A stretch of DNA of 64,000 nucleotides from contig NZ_CP100425.1 in assembly GCF_023151555.2 (NCBI RefSeq), forward strand, positions 1,302,001-1,366,000, given 5' to 3'. The stretch's first letter is position 1; every line of letters starts with the position of its first letter. Source of the stretch: Photobacterium sp. CCB-ST2H9 (lineage in GTDB: Bacteria > Pseudomonadota > Gammaproteobacteria > Enterobacterales > Vibrionaceae). The translations under genes were made by a program, and so were the position numbers. Below the pieces are notes generated by a model. The model was given only the letters and a program-made list of their open reading frames with translations, did no database searches and had not been told where the DNA came from. Below are positions 40,976-49,301 of this stretch, piece after piece.

Positions 40976-41550
40976 CAAAAAATCGAGACATCCGGATGCT
41001 GGTGGTCGTGCTCAGTATGGTGAGTGCTTTCCCGGTCCGGGCCATTGAATTCGACATTGATCATTACAGGGCGAGCTGGGCTGACCAACGCGCTTATAAA
41101 GTCGGGGATATTGTCACTATTTTAATTGCGGAAAATGCGAAAGCGTCATCGTCTGCCGGCATTGATGCGGATAACAGGCATAAGATTGGGGTCAGTAATG
41201 ACTTCAGAGGTGAGCAATTCAATTTAGATGCCGGGCTGCGGAGTGAAATGGCAAATGACGCCAGCACTTCACGGCGGGGGAGTATCAGCGCCACGATCAC
41301 GGCCAGAATCATAGGAATTGATCCCTATGGCTTGCTCAAAGTTCAGGGTTCTCAGTATGTGACGGTTAACGGAGAAGAGCAACAAATCACACTCAGTGGT
41401 TTTATTCGTCCGGATGATCTCAGCCCACAGAATGCAATCATTTCTTCCCGGATTGAATCGGCCCAAATCGAATTGAGCGGTATTGGTGAAGTCAATGATA
41501 ACCGGAAACCAAGCATATTCCGTTCTTTGTTCAGATGGCTGGGTTTTTAA
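40972..41550 (+). CDS. flgH: Flagellar L-ring protein FlgH, without a lipobox
   Basis: 192 residues, a little short. The family core YKVGDIVTILIAENAKASSS, GSISATITARI, LKVQGSQYVTVNGEEQQITL and SGFIRPDDLSPQNAIISSRI is well kept. The N-terminal signal (MLVVVLSMVSAFPVRA) has no cysteine, so the usual lipoprotein anchor is missing and a Sec/SPI cut after PVRA is more likely. A GTG start overlaps the flgA end. It ends 2 bases before flgI. Confidence 0.92.
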   Translation: MTKNRDIRMLVVVLSMVSAFPVRAIEFDIDHYRASWADQRAYKVGDIVTILIAENAKASSSAGIDADNRHKIGVSNDFRGEQFNLDAGLRSEMANDASTSRRGSISATITARIIGIDPYGLLKVQGSQYVTVNGEEQQITLSGFIRPDDLSPQNAIISSRIESAQIELSGIGEVNDNRKPSIFRSLFRWLGF

Positions 41551-41552
41551 CG

Positions 41553-42683
41553 ATGAACGTTTTGATGCAAGCCGCGCTTATCGCCGCAACCTGCTTTTTT
41601 ACAGTGAATGCCTTTGCGGCAGAAACCTATGTTCGTCTGAAAGACATTGCCCGCATTGAAGGTGATCGGGACAACGCTCTGATTGGCTACGGCCTGGTTG
41701 TTGGTCTGGCCGGCAGCGGCGATTCAAGGCGGAGTAAGTCGACTATCCGCAGTATTTCAAACACGCTGCGCGAGTTTGGTCTGATCGTAGCAGATGATGA
41801 CATCAACAGCAGAAACGTTGCTGCGGTGATGGTAACCAGTGAGGTCGGGAGTTTTTCAGAACGCGGGGACAGGATTGATGTTGCGGTGTCTGCGATTGGG
41901 GATGCGAGAAGTCTGATCGGCGGCACACTCTTACTCACCCCTTTAGAAGCCATTGACGGGAAAACCTATGCCGTTGCTCAGGGGCAGATTTCTGTCGGGG
42001 GCTATAAGTTTGAACAGTTCGGGAATACGGAGCAAAAGAACCATCCGACCGTGGGGATCGTCCCTAAAGGCGGGACGATAGAGCGAGAGAATACGGGTTA
42101 TCTGGTGAACAAAAACGGCAAAGTGGGCATTGTGCTGCGTGAAGCCGACTTTGGCACTGCAATTAACATCGCTGATGCGATCTCAACGCTCGGATATCAG
42201 GCGGAAGCCATCCATTCCGGCAAAGTAGAGGTGAGTTTACCTGCGACGAACCGTAACGCGGTTGTTCGTGCCATCGCCAGCATGGAGTCGCTGAATGTGC
42301 TGGCGTCCCAGAAAGCTCTGATTATCGTGAATGAACGAACCGGTACCATCGTTTCCGGTGGTGATGTGCAGGTGAATTCACTGACGATAGCGCACGGCAA
42401 TCTGGAGCTGAGTATTCGTACGCAATACAGTGTCAGCCAGCCGCAGGATGTCATTATCGGGCGCCATATTGAAGGAAATAACAGCAAGACGGTTGTCGTA
42501 CCGGATACCAATATCAGTGTGAAGGATGATAACGCCAAAGTTGCTCACTTCAGCCAGACAACCACCATATTTACCCTGGTCAGTGAACTGAGAAGACTGG
42601 GTTTATCGACGCGGGACATCATTGTGATTTTGCAGGCAGCCGATAAAGCGGGTGCGATTAATGGCAAATTAATTCTCCAATAA
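41553..42683 (+). CDS. flgI: Flagellar P-ring protein FlgI
   Basis: 376 residues from the ATG at 41553, 2 bases after the flgH stop; the open frame reaches 41535 but that would overlap flgH. A signal peptide ends in NAFAAE. The family motifs RLKDIARIEGDRDNALIGYG, VVGLAGSGDS and the LEAIDGKTYAVAQGQISVGG segment are intact, as is the C-terminal IFTLVSELRRLGLSTRDIIV. Forms the ring around the rod in the peptidoglycan layer. Confidence 0.96.
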   Translation: MNVLMQAALIAATCFFTVNAFAAETYVRLKDIARIEGDRDNALIGYGLVVGLAGSGDSRRSKSTIRSISNTLREFGLIVADDDINSRNVAAVMVTSEVGSFSERGDRIDVAVSAIGDARSLIGGTLLLTPLEAIDGKTYAVAQGQISVGGYKFEQFGNTEQKNHPTVGIVPKGGTIERENTGYLVNKNGKVGIVLREADFGTAINIADAISTLGYQAEAIHSGKVEVSLPATNRNAVVRAIASMESLNVLASQKALIIVNERTGTIVSGGDVQVNSLTIAHGNLELSIRTQYSVSQPQDVIIGRHIEGNNSKTVVVPDTNISVKDDNAKVAHFSQTTTIFTLVSELRRLGLSTRDIIVILQAADKAGAINGKLILQ

Positions 42684-42765
42684 ATATCAGTTGATATTTT
42701 ACGAATGCCATAAAGAAAATAGGCCCTAGGTTAAATTCCGATGGGCATGATAAAAGGATGTTTCA

Positions 42766-43098
42766 ATGAACTTGGATATTCTGCTTGAGGAAATATCTTC
42801 CTCGCTGAGTCGATTATCAGTCGAATCCAGAGTGAATAATTATAACCTGGTTGCTGCACGTCTAGGTGAGCAACAATATAAAGTCACTTTTTCTGAAACT
42901 TTGAATTCGGAAACAACATCGCATCGTGTTTCTAATTTTCATGGTCAAAATACAGAAATTCAGGTTGAACCGCAGGAACAATCGATTGATGACATATTGC
43001 TGAAAGCCATTGAGTTATCCAGTCAGAATAACCGGCTGGTGACTCTGATGAATGCCCGGCTCGATCTGGAACGCATGATCATCAAAGGTGGCCGTTGA
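42766..43098 (+). CDS. flgB: Divergent rod protein FlgB-like
   Basis: 110 residues, slightly short for FlgB. The N-terminal motif NxANxxTPGYKxxxxxF is degraded to NYNLVAARLGEQQYKVTF, but the C terminus (AIELSSQNNRLVTLMNARLD, then LERMIIKGG) is FlgB-like and the place before flgC and fliE is canonical. Proximal rod subunit. An AAGGA site lies 7 bases before the ATG; the 82-base gap upstream is one of the few in the cluster and may hold an internal promoter. Confidence 0.7.
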   Translation: MNLDILLEEISSSLSRLSVESRVNNYNLVAARLGEQQYKVTFSETLNSETTSHRVSNFHGQNTEIQVEPQEQSIDDILLKAIELSSQNNRLVTLMNARLDLERMIIKGGR

Positions 43099-43511
43099 TG
43101 GAAAAACTGAGTGCGATTGATTTGATGTCTCTATCGATGCAAATTGAAAAGCAGAAAATGGAGACAGCAACTTATAATCTTTCCATTATCAATCAATCTT
43201 TTGGCGACCGACTTTCTGTGCAGCGTGCCCAGAAAGTGGATGTCGCAAATTTACCTTCTATTGATGAAGTGATCTCAGGCGTACGCTCGAAAGAAATTCA
43301 GGTGAACAGTCAGGATGACGGTAACGTCGTGGGTCGGGTTGTGTCTTATGAAGGCGGAAAGCCTGTCATTCAGTATCGGTCAGACATCAAAATTGAAGCG
43401 CAAATGATTCATCTGAACGACGCCACACGGGCCTATGAGGCGAGTCTCAGGCTGTTCAATATGAATAAAGAGATGTCATCGAAAATCCTTCAGATTGGGA
43501 GTAAGCGATAA
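43098..43511 (+). CDS. flgC: Divergent rod protein FlgC-like
   Basis: 137 residues from the ATG at 43098 (a TTG at 43095 is also in frame). The N-terminal rod motif is altered (METATYNLSIINQSFGDRLS instead of NxANxxTxxxPYRR), but the C-terminal NDATRAYEASLRLFNMNKEM matches FlgC. Proximal rod. It overlaps flgB and fliE by one base each. Confidence 0.75.
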   Translation: MEKLSAIDLMSLSMQIEKQKMETATYNLSIINQSFGDRLSVQRAQKVDVANLPSIDEVISGVRSKEIQVNSQDDGNVVGRVVSYEGGKPVIQYRSDIKIEAQMIHLNDATRAYEASLRLFNMNKEMSSKILQIGSKR

Positions 43512-43786
43512 TGAAAGTTGAAGCAATTTCGGGGGATTTACTGAAATCGCTCCAGAGTGAAGCCTTATCCGGCACTCAGCAGAATATTCAGGTGAATCAA
43601 GCAAATTTTACCGACCAGCTTGCCAGTATTGATGAGCGTATTCTTGCTGTATCAAAAGGTGAAAAAATTGAGTTGCATGAGTTGATGATTGATATCGAGC
43701 GCGCAAAGCTCAGCTTGGAATATTCAGTTGCATTGAGAGATAAACTGATCGATGCATATAAAGAAGTCACCAGAATGCAAGTGTAG
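43511..43786 (+). CDS. fliE: Basal-body MS ring-rod junction protein FliE
   Basis: 91 residues. The C-terminal half (LHELMIDIERAKLSLEYSVA, LRDKLIDAYKEVTRMQV) is typical FliE. First protein exported to join the MS ring to the rod. Overlaps flgC by one base, 3 bases before fliF. Confidence 0.93.
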   Translation: MKVEAISGDLLKSLQSEALSGTQQNIQVNQANFTDQLASIDERILAVSKGEKIELHELMIDIERAKLSLEYSVALRDKLIDAYKEVTRMQV

Positions 43787-43789
43787 AAA

Positions 43790-45166
43790 ATGGAATTTAA
43801 TCAAAGAGGAAAAGTCCTACTGGCTGTAGGCGTGGCAGTGATTTCTCTGGCTGCAATATTTGTTTATTTTCTGGTTTTGAATAAAGACTATGAACTTGTT
43901 TTTGCCGAACAGCCTCCTGAACAGCTGGCCAAAGTTGCGACAAGTCTTGAGAATGCCGGAATGAAATTTCAGTATCCGGAATCGGGACAGGGCATTTTGA
44001 TCGAGAAGAGTAAACTTGCCGAAGCAAGAGTACAACTCTCGAAAGACCAGGTGTTTCAGAGTGATATTACCGGGCTGGAAATTTTTGGTGAAGCGCAGCA
44101 TGCCATGTCTGACTTTTACCAGAAAATTAATTATCAGCGCGCCATTCAGGGGGAACTGGAAAAATCACTGCTGACGATTCAGGGCGTTTCTTCGGCTCGG
44201 GTCCACCTGGCGATTCCGCGAGAGCGAACTTTTTCACAAAATAAAACTCCGGTGAAAGCTGCAGTCACGTTAACGCTTTCGGCATCTGAACCGGTGAATC
44301 AAAGAGCGCTGGTTGCGACAGTGAAACAGCTGGTGTCGAATTCTGTGATTAATCTGGAACCGGAAAATGTCTCGGTACTGAACAGCAATGGTCTGATTCT
44401 GTCTGGCGGTGTGCCGTCACTGGATGAAAACGCTAGCTTTGGTATCAAGAAAGAGATTGAACAGGACATTGAAGCAAAAGTGATCCAGTTGCTCTCCGCT
44501 TATTTTGAGGCTTCGCAGATCGGTGTGTCTGCGTGGGCAACGGTGAACAATGACAAAATCAAAGAGTCGTCTGAGGGGCTTGAATCTGCTGAAGCACCGG
44601 TGGTGACCAAACGGGTCACTGAAACAACTCAGGGCAGTAAAAATAAGCCGAAGTCGACCGTGCTGAATGAGGAATTCAGTTATAAATCTGTGAAGCGGGA
44701 TATTGATTATCAGCGCGGAAAACTTGAGCGTCTGACGGTCAGCGTGATGATTCCGGAGTCTGAATATTTCACGAAAGACGTGTTGCAGAACCTGCTTCGT
44801 ACCGCGATTGGCATCAATGAAACTCGTGGCGATCAATTGTCGGTGGCATTGATCCCGGTTGAGGCGCTTCAGCCGGAAGCCGCAGTGCAGGAGATTCGTC
44901 CTGCGCTTGAGGCATCGTCTTCGCTGAATGCTGAAACGGATGCACATAGCCAAACTCAATCTCAATCCCAGCTGGGTGCTTTACCGGATACGGAACAACC
45001 CTGGCTCTGGGGTTCTGTCGGTGCTTTCGTACTGCTGTTGATTGCATTCCAGCATGGACTGTATCGGCGTAAGTTGTCGTTAAAGCGGGATGAAGAAGCG
45101 ATGATTTTGAAAGATGTTTCACTATGGCTGGAGGGGCGTGAACTTGAGCAAAACACTCAACTATAG
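43790..45166 (+). CDS. fliF: MS-ring protein FliF, shortened
   Basis: 458 residues; typical FliF has about 550. First membrane helix at about residues 8-28 and second at about 400-420, with the ring-building motifs between (KINYQRAIQGELEKSLLTIQ, SSARVHLAIPRERTFSQNK). The periplasmic second half is shorter. After the second helix only about 35 residues remain, ending in VSLWLEGRELEQNTQL, which may be the short helix that binds the FliG-like protein encoded next. Overlaps that gene by about 29 bases. Confidence 0.94.
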   Translation: MEFNQRGKVLLAVGVAVISLAAIFVYFLVLNKDYELVFAEQPPEQLAKVATSLENAGMKFQYPESGQGILIEKSKLAEARVQLSKDQVFQSDITGLEIFGEAQHAMSDFYQKINYQRAIQGELEKSLLTIQGVSSARVHLAIPRERTFSQNKTPVKAAVTLTLSASEPVNQRALVATVKQLVSNSVINLEPENVSVLNSNGLILSGGVPSLDENASFGIKKEIEQDIEAKVIQLLSAYFEASQIGVSAWATVNNDKIKESSEGLESAEAPVVTKRVTETTQGSKNKPKSTVLNEEFSYKSVKRDIDYQRGKLERLTVSVMIPESEYFTKDVLQNLLRTAIGINETRGDQLSVALIPVEALQPEAAVQEIRPALEASSSLNAETDAHSQTQSQSQLGALPDTEQPWLWGSVGAFVLLLIAFQHGLYRRKLSLKRDEEAMILKDVSLWLEGRELEQNTQL

Positions 45167-45557
45167 TCTGTTACTTTTAAAATCATCTCCCGGATTGCAG
45201 GCGAAAATTTTGTCCCGGCTGGATTCAGGACAGCAGCTTCTTTTGAAAGAAAAACTGCAAAGCGTGCCTTTGGTCGGACTGGAGAAGCTTCGCCAGATGA
45301 AAGACCAGCTGTGTGAAGAGATGGCGCCGCAATCTGCAGTCATGCAGCTTCAGCCAGCTGCAGGGTTGATCAGCCATGATGACCGTCAGGATGGTGCAGA
45401 TGCGCGAATGATCGACTTGATGATCAGCTCGGAAGTATTTGAGGTTCAGACCCGACAAGAAGCATCAGCCTATCTTGAGTGTCTCGATGACACTGCGATT
45501 CAGCTGCTGCAATCCTATCTTGATTCTGCAAATTCAAAAGAGTGTTGCGATGAGTGA
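45138..45557 (+). CDS. Mini-FliG-like protein (N-terminal domain only)
   Basis: About 139 residues in the position always held by fliG (between fliF and fliH). Normal FliG has about 330. The first 60 residues (LLLLKSSPGLQAKILSRLDS, then LLKEKLQSVPLVGLEKL) resemble the FliF-binding domain of FliG; the last 50 could match part of the middle domain. There is no room for the C-terminal torque-generating domain that meets the stator. Start is GTG 45138 or TTG 45144, both after GGAGGGG. It overlaps fliF and fliH. Not an obvious frameshift: the downstream frame belongs to intact fliH. FliG homology is inferred from position and pattern. Confidence 0.7.
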   Translation: MNLSKTLNYSLLLLKSSPGLQAKILSRLDSGQQLLLKEKLQSVPLVGLEKLRQMKDQLCEEMAPQSAVMQLQPAAGLISHDDRQDGADARMIDLMISSEVFEVQTRQEASAYLECLDDTAIQLLQSYLDSANSKECCDE

Positions 45558-46212
45558 TTTGAATCTGTCATCCCTGCCTTTGAGTGATCGTTCAATGAAA
45601 GGCTTTATCGAAAAGAACTTTCAGTCTGAACTTGAGCAGGCCTTTCTTGCGGAAAAGCAACGCGGCTATCAGGAAGGGATTCATGAGGGGCAACGGCGTC
45701 TTGCAGACCGGGAACGTGAAATCACGGAAAAGGAAGCCGAACTCCGTCAGCAAATGGAGCAGTTTGCGCTGAGAGAGCAGGCGCTATCAAAAAAAGAGGC
45801 CATGCTGGCCCGGAACGCCAGTCAACTGACTGAAATGATGCGCAGTCTGGAAGCCGAGTTTCAGCGTCAGCGGGAGGACAACAGGGCGGATATCATTTAT
45901 GTCCTTTCCAGCGTCTTTCAAAAGGTTTATCACACTGAGCAGATGCAGCACTTACTCATGGAATTAATCTCGGCTGAAATGGCGAAGCTGCCGAAACCTG
46001 TGGTGCATCTTGAAATTTCAACTGAGATCGATGCCTTGATCCGGAAACAGGAGACGGACATTCCTGGAGGGTGCCAGTGGATTGTGGATCCTGCGCTTTC
46101 GGCTTTTGAGGCAAGAATTGTGACCGAAGCAATGTCAGTCAAAGTGTCTCCCAACCGAATCCGGCAAGTGTTCAAAAGTAATTTGATGGACCTGATTGAT
46201 GAAATCGAATAA
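45550..46212 (+). CDS. fliH: Flagellar export ATPase regulator FliH
   Basis: 220 residues from the ATG at 45550 (MSDLNLSSLPLS); the open frame from 45439 overlaps the FliG-like gene. GYQEGIHEG is the family-typical GxxEG start of the helical part; a long charged coiled coil (about residues 45-110) follows, and then the C-terminal domain with VSPNRIRQVF. Binds FliI and links it to the C ring. It overlaps fliI by 14 bases. Confidence 0.9.
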   Translation: MSDLNLSSLPLSDRSMKGFIEKNFQSELEQAFLAEKQRGYQEGIHEGQRRLADREREITEKEAELRQQMEQFALREQALSKKEAMLARNASQLTEMMRSLEAEFQRQREDNRADIIYVLSSVFQKVYHTEQMQHLLMELISAEMAKLPKPVVHLEISTEIDALIRKQETDIPGGCQWIVDPALSAFEARIVTEAMSVKVSPNRIRQVFKSNLMDLIDEIE

Positions 46213-47518
46213 GTGGCTGCTGACTTTGCTGGATGGGACCACAGAAGCTTCGGTGGCAACTGAATATGGTCGTGTTGAATCCGTATCGGGCTGCTTTATC
46301 GAAGCGTCGCACCAGGGCTGTGTGGTGGGTGAGGAAGTCACCATCTACGCCCGGTCCCGTGTTGTCGAAGCGGAAGTCGTTTCGATTCAGGGAAATCGAT
46401 GCCTGCTTGCCCCTTTAACCAGTCTGGAGGGAATTGGGGTCGGCAATGATGTTGAATACAAGAAGCAGCTGCCGTCGATTGAGCTGATGAACAACCCGTT
46501 CGGTAAAGTCTTGAATGGCTTTGGCCAAGTAATCTCAGCGCAGGAACAGGAAACGGTCAGGGAGACGACGGCTTCAAATCAGCTGATGCTTTCCACCGAA
46601 CCGGCACCCGTGAGCGCAAAGGAGGCGGTGACCGCGAAAATGGAAACCGGCGCAAGAATTATTGACGATATCTTTCCGCTCGGGATGGGGCAGAAAGTCG
46701 GGATCTTTGCCGGTTCCGGCGTGGGGAAATCAACTCTGCTCAACAAGCTCTATCAGGGGATGCAGGCTGACGTTAAGATTATTGCGATGGTTGGTGAACG
46801 AAGCCGGGAGGTGGTTGATTTTTATCAGGAACAGATGTCTGCTGGTCACTGCGACGATACCATCTTAATTGCTTCGACATCGGAAGATTCTCCGAGTCTG
46901 AAAAGGCGCGCCGTGTATGTTTCGCTTGCGTACGCCAGACATTTTTGCGCGCAGGGAAAAAACGTCCTCTTTGTGCTGGATTCCATCACCAGACTTGCTC
47001 ACGCACTTCGTGAAATAGGGATATCCAGAGGAGAGCTGCCCGTGGCGAGGGGCTATCCGCCCTCTGTTTTTGCTGAATTGCCAAAAATTGTCGAATTATG
47101 CGGAAACTTTAAAAATCAGGGCAGTATTACGAGCATTATGTCCGTACTCGTTGATGGTGATGATGAAAATGAGCCAGTGACAGATTTCATGCGCGGGGTC
47201 CTTGACGGGCACTTTATCCTTGACCGCAAACTGTCAAACCATGGTTTATACCCATCAATCAATATCTTAAAAAGTCGTTCACGGGTGATGGAGAACCTGT
47301 TTTCACCGGATGAGCTGACGTTTGAAAAGAAAGTCAGATCGATCTACAGCGATTATTCAGAGGTGGATGATGTGGTCCGGACCGGGCTTTATCAGGCCGG
47401 AACAAATGATGAAATCGATAAAGTCATCGCGATGAAACGGCGATTAGATCGGGAACTCTATTGCTGGAAACATCGGATTGATGAGGAGGTAAAGCACGAT
47501 GTCCTCAGATATGAATAG
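46199..47518 (+). CDS. fliI: Flagellar-type export ATPase FliI
   Basis: 439 residues, standard length. Walker A GSGVGKST at about residue 172, DIFPLGMGQKVGIFAGSG before it, the VGERSREVVDF motif, Walker B VLFVLDSITRLAHALREI and the ARGYPPSVFAELPKIVE segment are all intact, so the ATPase should be active. The ATG at 46199 is used; a TTG just before it is also in frame. Overlaps fliH and fliJ. Confidence 0.96.
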   Translation: MKSNKWLLTLLDGTTEASVATEYGRVESVSGCFIEASHQGCVVGEEVTIYARSRVVEAEVVSIQGNRCLLAPLTSLEGIGVGNDVEYKKQLPSIELMNNPFGKVLNGFGQVISAQEQETVRETTASNQLMLSTEPAPVSAKEAVTAKMETGARIIDDIFPLGMGQKVGIFAGSGVGKSTLLNKLYQGMQADVKIIAMVGERSREVVDFYQEQMSAGHCDDTILIASTSEDSPSLKRRAVYVSLAYARHFCAQGKNVLFVLDSITRLAHALREIGISRGELPVARGYPPSVFAELPKIVELCGNFKNQGSITSIMSVLVDGDDENEPVTDFMRGVLDGHFILDRKLSNHGLYPSINILKSRSRVMENLFSPDELTFEKKVRSIYSDYSEVDDVVRTGLYQAGTNDEIDKVIAMKRRLDRELYCWKHRIDEEVKHDVLRYE

Positions 47519-47942
47519 TGTGATTAAATTAAAAAGCATCGAGCAAAAAATAGAGGTCATGAAAGGCTGGAAAAAGATTTCAAAAATTGAAAAACGGCAA
47601 GACACACTGAAAAGAATGATGCATGAAATTGATTCGGAATATAACGATCTGAATCATCACTTTGATGTTTGTACAAATGCTGAATTAAACAATCTTGCCA
47701 TTCATCATGCCTCTTATCTCTCAGCCATGCGAAAAAACCTGCAAGATGAATTTTCTCACCTGTCAGAAAAGCATCAGCATGTGACGAAAGAAGTGACGCT
47801 GGCAAACGCGCGCGTAGAAATATTTGAAGATCTGGATAAGGAAACGCGCACGCAACAGGTAGCCAGGAAAAACAGAGCACAGCTTGAATCTGAACTCATG
47901 GAAGCGACGGGCAGGAAGAAGCATGACGCAGATTCACAGTGA
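47499..47942 (+). CDS. fliJ: Flagellar export chaperone FliJ-like
   Basis: 147 residues, nearly all coiled coil (KIEVMKGWKKISKIEKRQDT ... NRAQLESELMEA). Length, helical nature and the place directly after fliI match FliJ, the ATPase stalk and chaperone-escort factor. A strong AGGAGGT site lies 8 bases upstream, within the end of fliI. Confidence 0.8.
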   Translation: MSSDMNSVIKLKSIEQKIEVMKGWKKISKIEKRQDTLKRMMHEIDSEYNDLNHHFDVCTNAELNNLAIHHASYLSAMRKNLQDEFSHLSEKHQHVTKEVTLANARVEIFEDLDKETRTQQVARKNRAQLESELMEATGRKKHDADSQ

Positions 47943-48876
47943 GAAATGCTTCAGCCAGCAGCCTTTCCGGCAATCACCAACACTCAGTCAGCAGAAGCTA
48001 GGGCATCAGTCCCGATCTTTTGGTGAGTGTTTGAACCGTCAGGCTGAGCCAGGCACGCAAAAGGAAGAAGCTCAGAACAACTCGCAGCGGGCAGCAGATG
48101 TATCGTTGAAACAACAGGTCGGGGGTCTGCCCTTTCATGAAAGTGAGTCGGCTGCAGCGCATGTGGCGCTGAACCACCTTCGTGAAACCGCATTGCAGGG
48201 AAAAGGGCAGAGCACGCGGGTTGAAAATCTTTATCAAACCGAGCAGACAGAAAGCGAGATTGAAGAAGCTCTGGCGTCTGAAGATTTCAATGCGGCTTCA
48301 ATTGGCCGGGATATCGATGTTCTGAGTACTTTATTTCATCGTGGCGACGAAGAAATGAATACCGGGAACTTCATTCATCAACTCGTTGCAACCGGACAAT
48401 TTGACACAATTCAGGTCAGTGAGAAAAACAGCGATTCTCTGTTTCCATCGATGAATGGTGAAACAGACCTGAATCGTTCAGACCATCGGGTGTCTGGGCT
48501 CAGCACCGGGTTTCAGTCTCACGCGACTGGCGGCTATTTTGAGCGGTTATCCGGAGAAACGACTGCTTCCGCTGAAAGGGTTTTCTGGCGTGGAAAAATC
48601 CAGCATTCGGCGAGACCCGCTGTTCAGAATGAATCGGTGATGGATGCGTATCAGGCCCGGAAACCCGCTTTCTCAGAAGACTTTACCAAAACCCTGTTAA
48701 AAACATTTATTGAGCCGGACAAAATCAGAGTCTGTTTTCGGGATTACGCGGGGCAGACCAATAAAGAAGCGTTGATGAAGCTCATCCAGGCATTGCATGT
48801 GCAGTCGGATGGGCCAGTCTTCCTCACCTATAACGGCGTGACTGAGGTGCATTATGGCGATACCACCCGTGGGTAG
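47923..48876 (+). CDS. FliK-like hook-length/substrate-switch protein
   Basis: 317 residues from the ATG at 47923 (MTQIHSEKCFSQQPFRQSPT; AGGAAG upstream). It is Gln/Ser/Glu-rich and probably disordered for about 230 residues, with a compact C-terminal part (KTLLKTFIEPDKIRVCFRDY, then VFLTYNGVTEVHYGD). FliK is a ruler exported through the gate that talks to FlhB's C-terminal domain. Position between fliJ and flgD fits FliK, but the usual C-terminal FliK domain is not clearly recognisable. It overlaps flgD by 23 bases. Confidence 0.6.
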   Translation: MTQIHSEKCFSQQPFRQSPTLSQQKLGHQSRSFGECLNRQAEPGTQKEEAQNNSQRAADVSLKQQVGGLPFHESESAAAHVALNHLRETALQGKGQSTRVENLYQTEQTESEIEEALASEDFNAASIGRDIDVLSTLFHRGDEEMNTGNFIHQLVATGQFDTIQVSEKNSDSLFPSMNGETDLNRSDHRVSGLSTGFQSHATGGYFERLSGETTASAERVFWRGKIQHSARPAVQNESVMDAYQARKPAFSEDFTKTLLKTFIEPDKIRVCFRDYAGQTNKEALMKLIQALHVQSDGPVFLTYNGVTEVHYGDTTRG

Positions 48877-49285
48877 CGTAACGCAATCCCAATCTGCGAC
48901 ACAGCTGAATGCTGCGCTCGGACAAGACGATTTTATTAAATTGTTCATGTCTCAGTTGAAGGCACAGGATCCGTTGGAGCCGGTCAATAATCAGGACTTT
49001 CTGGCACAGATGGCCCAGTTTTCATTGCTTGAATCCAGCCGGATGGCCAATGAAGAATTAAGCCAAATCAGGCAACTGGTTGAATCGACGCAAGGCGTCG
49101 GTCTGATGGGAAAGTTTGCTGAAACACAATCAGCCAACGGCAGTATTTTAGGTGAAGTTGTTTCCGTCGGATTTACACAAAATGGCACTGTCGTCAGCCT
49201 GAAGATTAAAGATGAAAATGGTCAGGATTATTATGTCAATGACCTGCCTGTTACGAAATTAAGCCGGATTTATTCTGGCGAATAA
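48854..49285 (+). CDS. flgD: Hook cap (scaffold) protein FlgD
   Basis: 143 residues, shorter than the usual 220-230. The conserved N-terminal part DFIKLFMSQLKAQDPLEPVN, DFLAQMAQFSLLES is unmistakable; then comes GEVVSVGFTQNGTVVSLKIK, a partial tudor/Ig-like part. The FnIII half present in long FlgDs is missing. Caps the growing hook. Confidence 0.93.
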   Translation: MAIPPVGSVTQSQSATQLNAALGQDDFIKLFMSQLKAQDPLEPVNNQDFLAQMAQFSLLESSRMANEELSQIRQLVESTQGVGLMGKFAETQSANGSILGEVVSVGFTQNGTVVSLKIKDENGQDYYVNDLPVTKLSRIYSGE

Positions 49286-49301
49286 CCTCAAAGGATAGAG
49301 A

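Noticed and set aside
45114..45557. Frameshifted remnant of a full fliG
   Set aside because: Neighbouring frames carry intact fliF and fliH with tight overlaps; there is no room for lost FliG domains.
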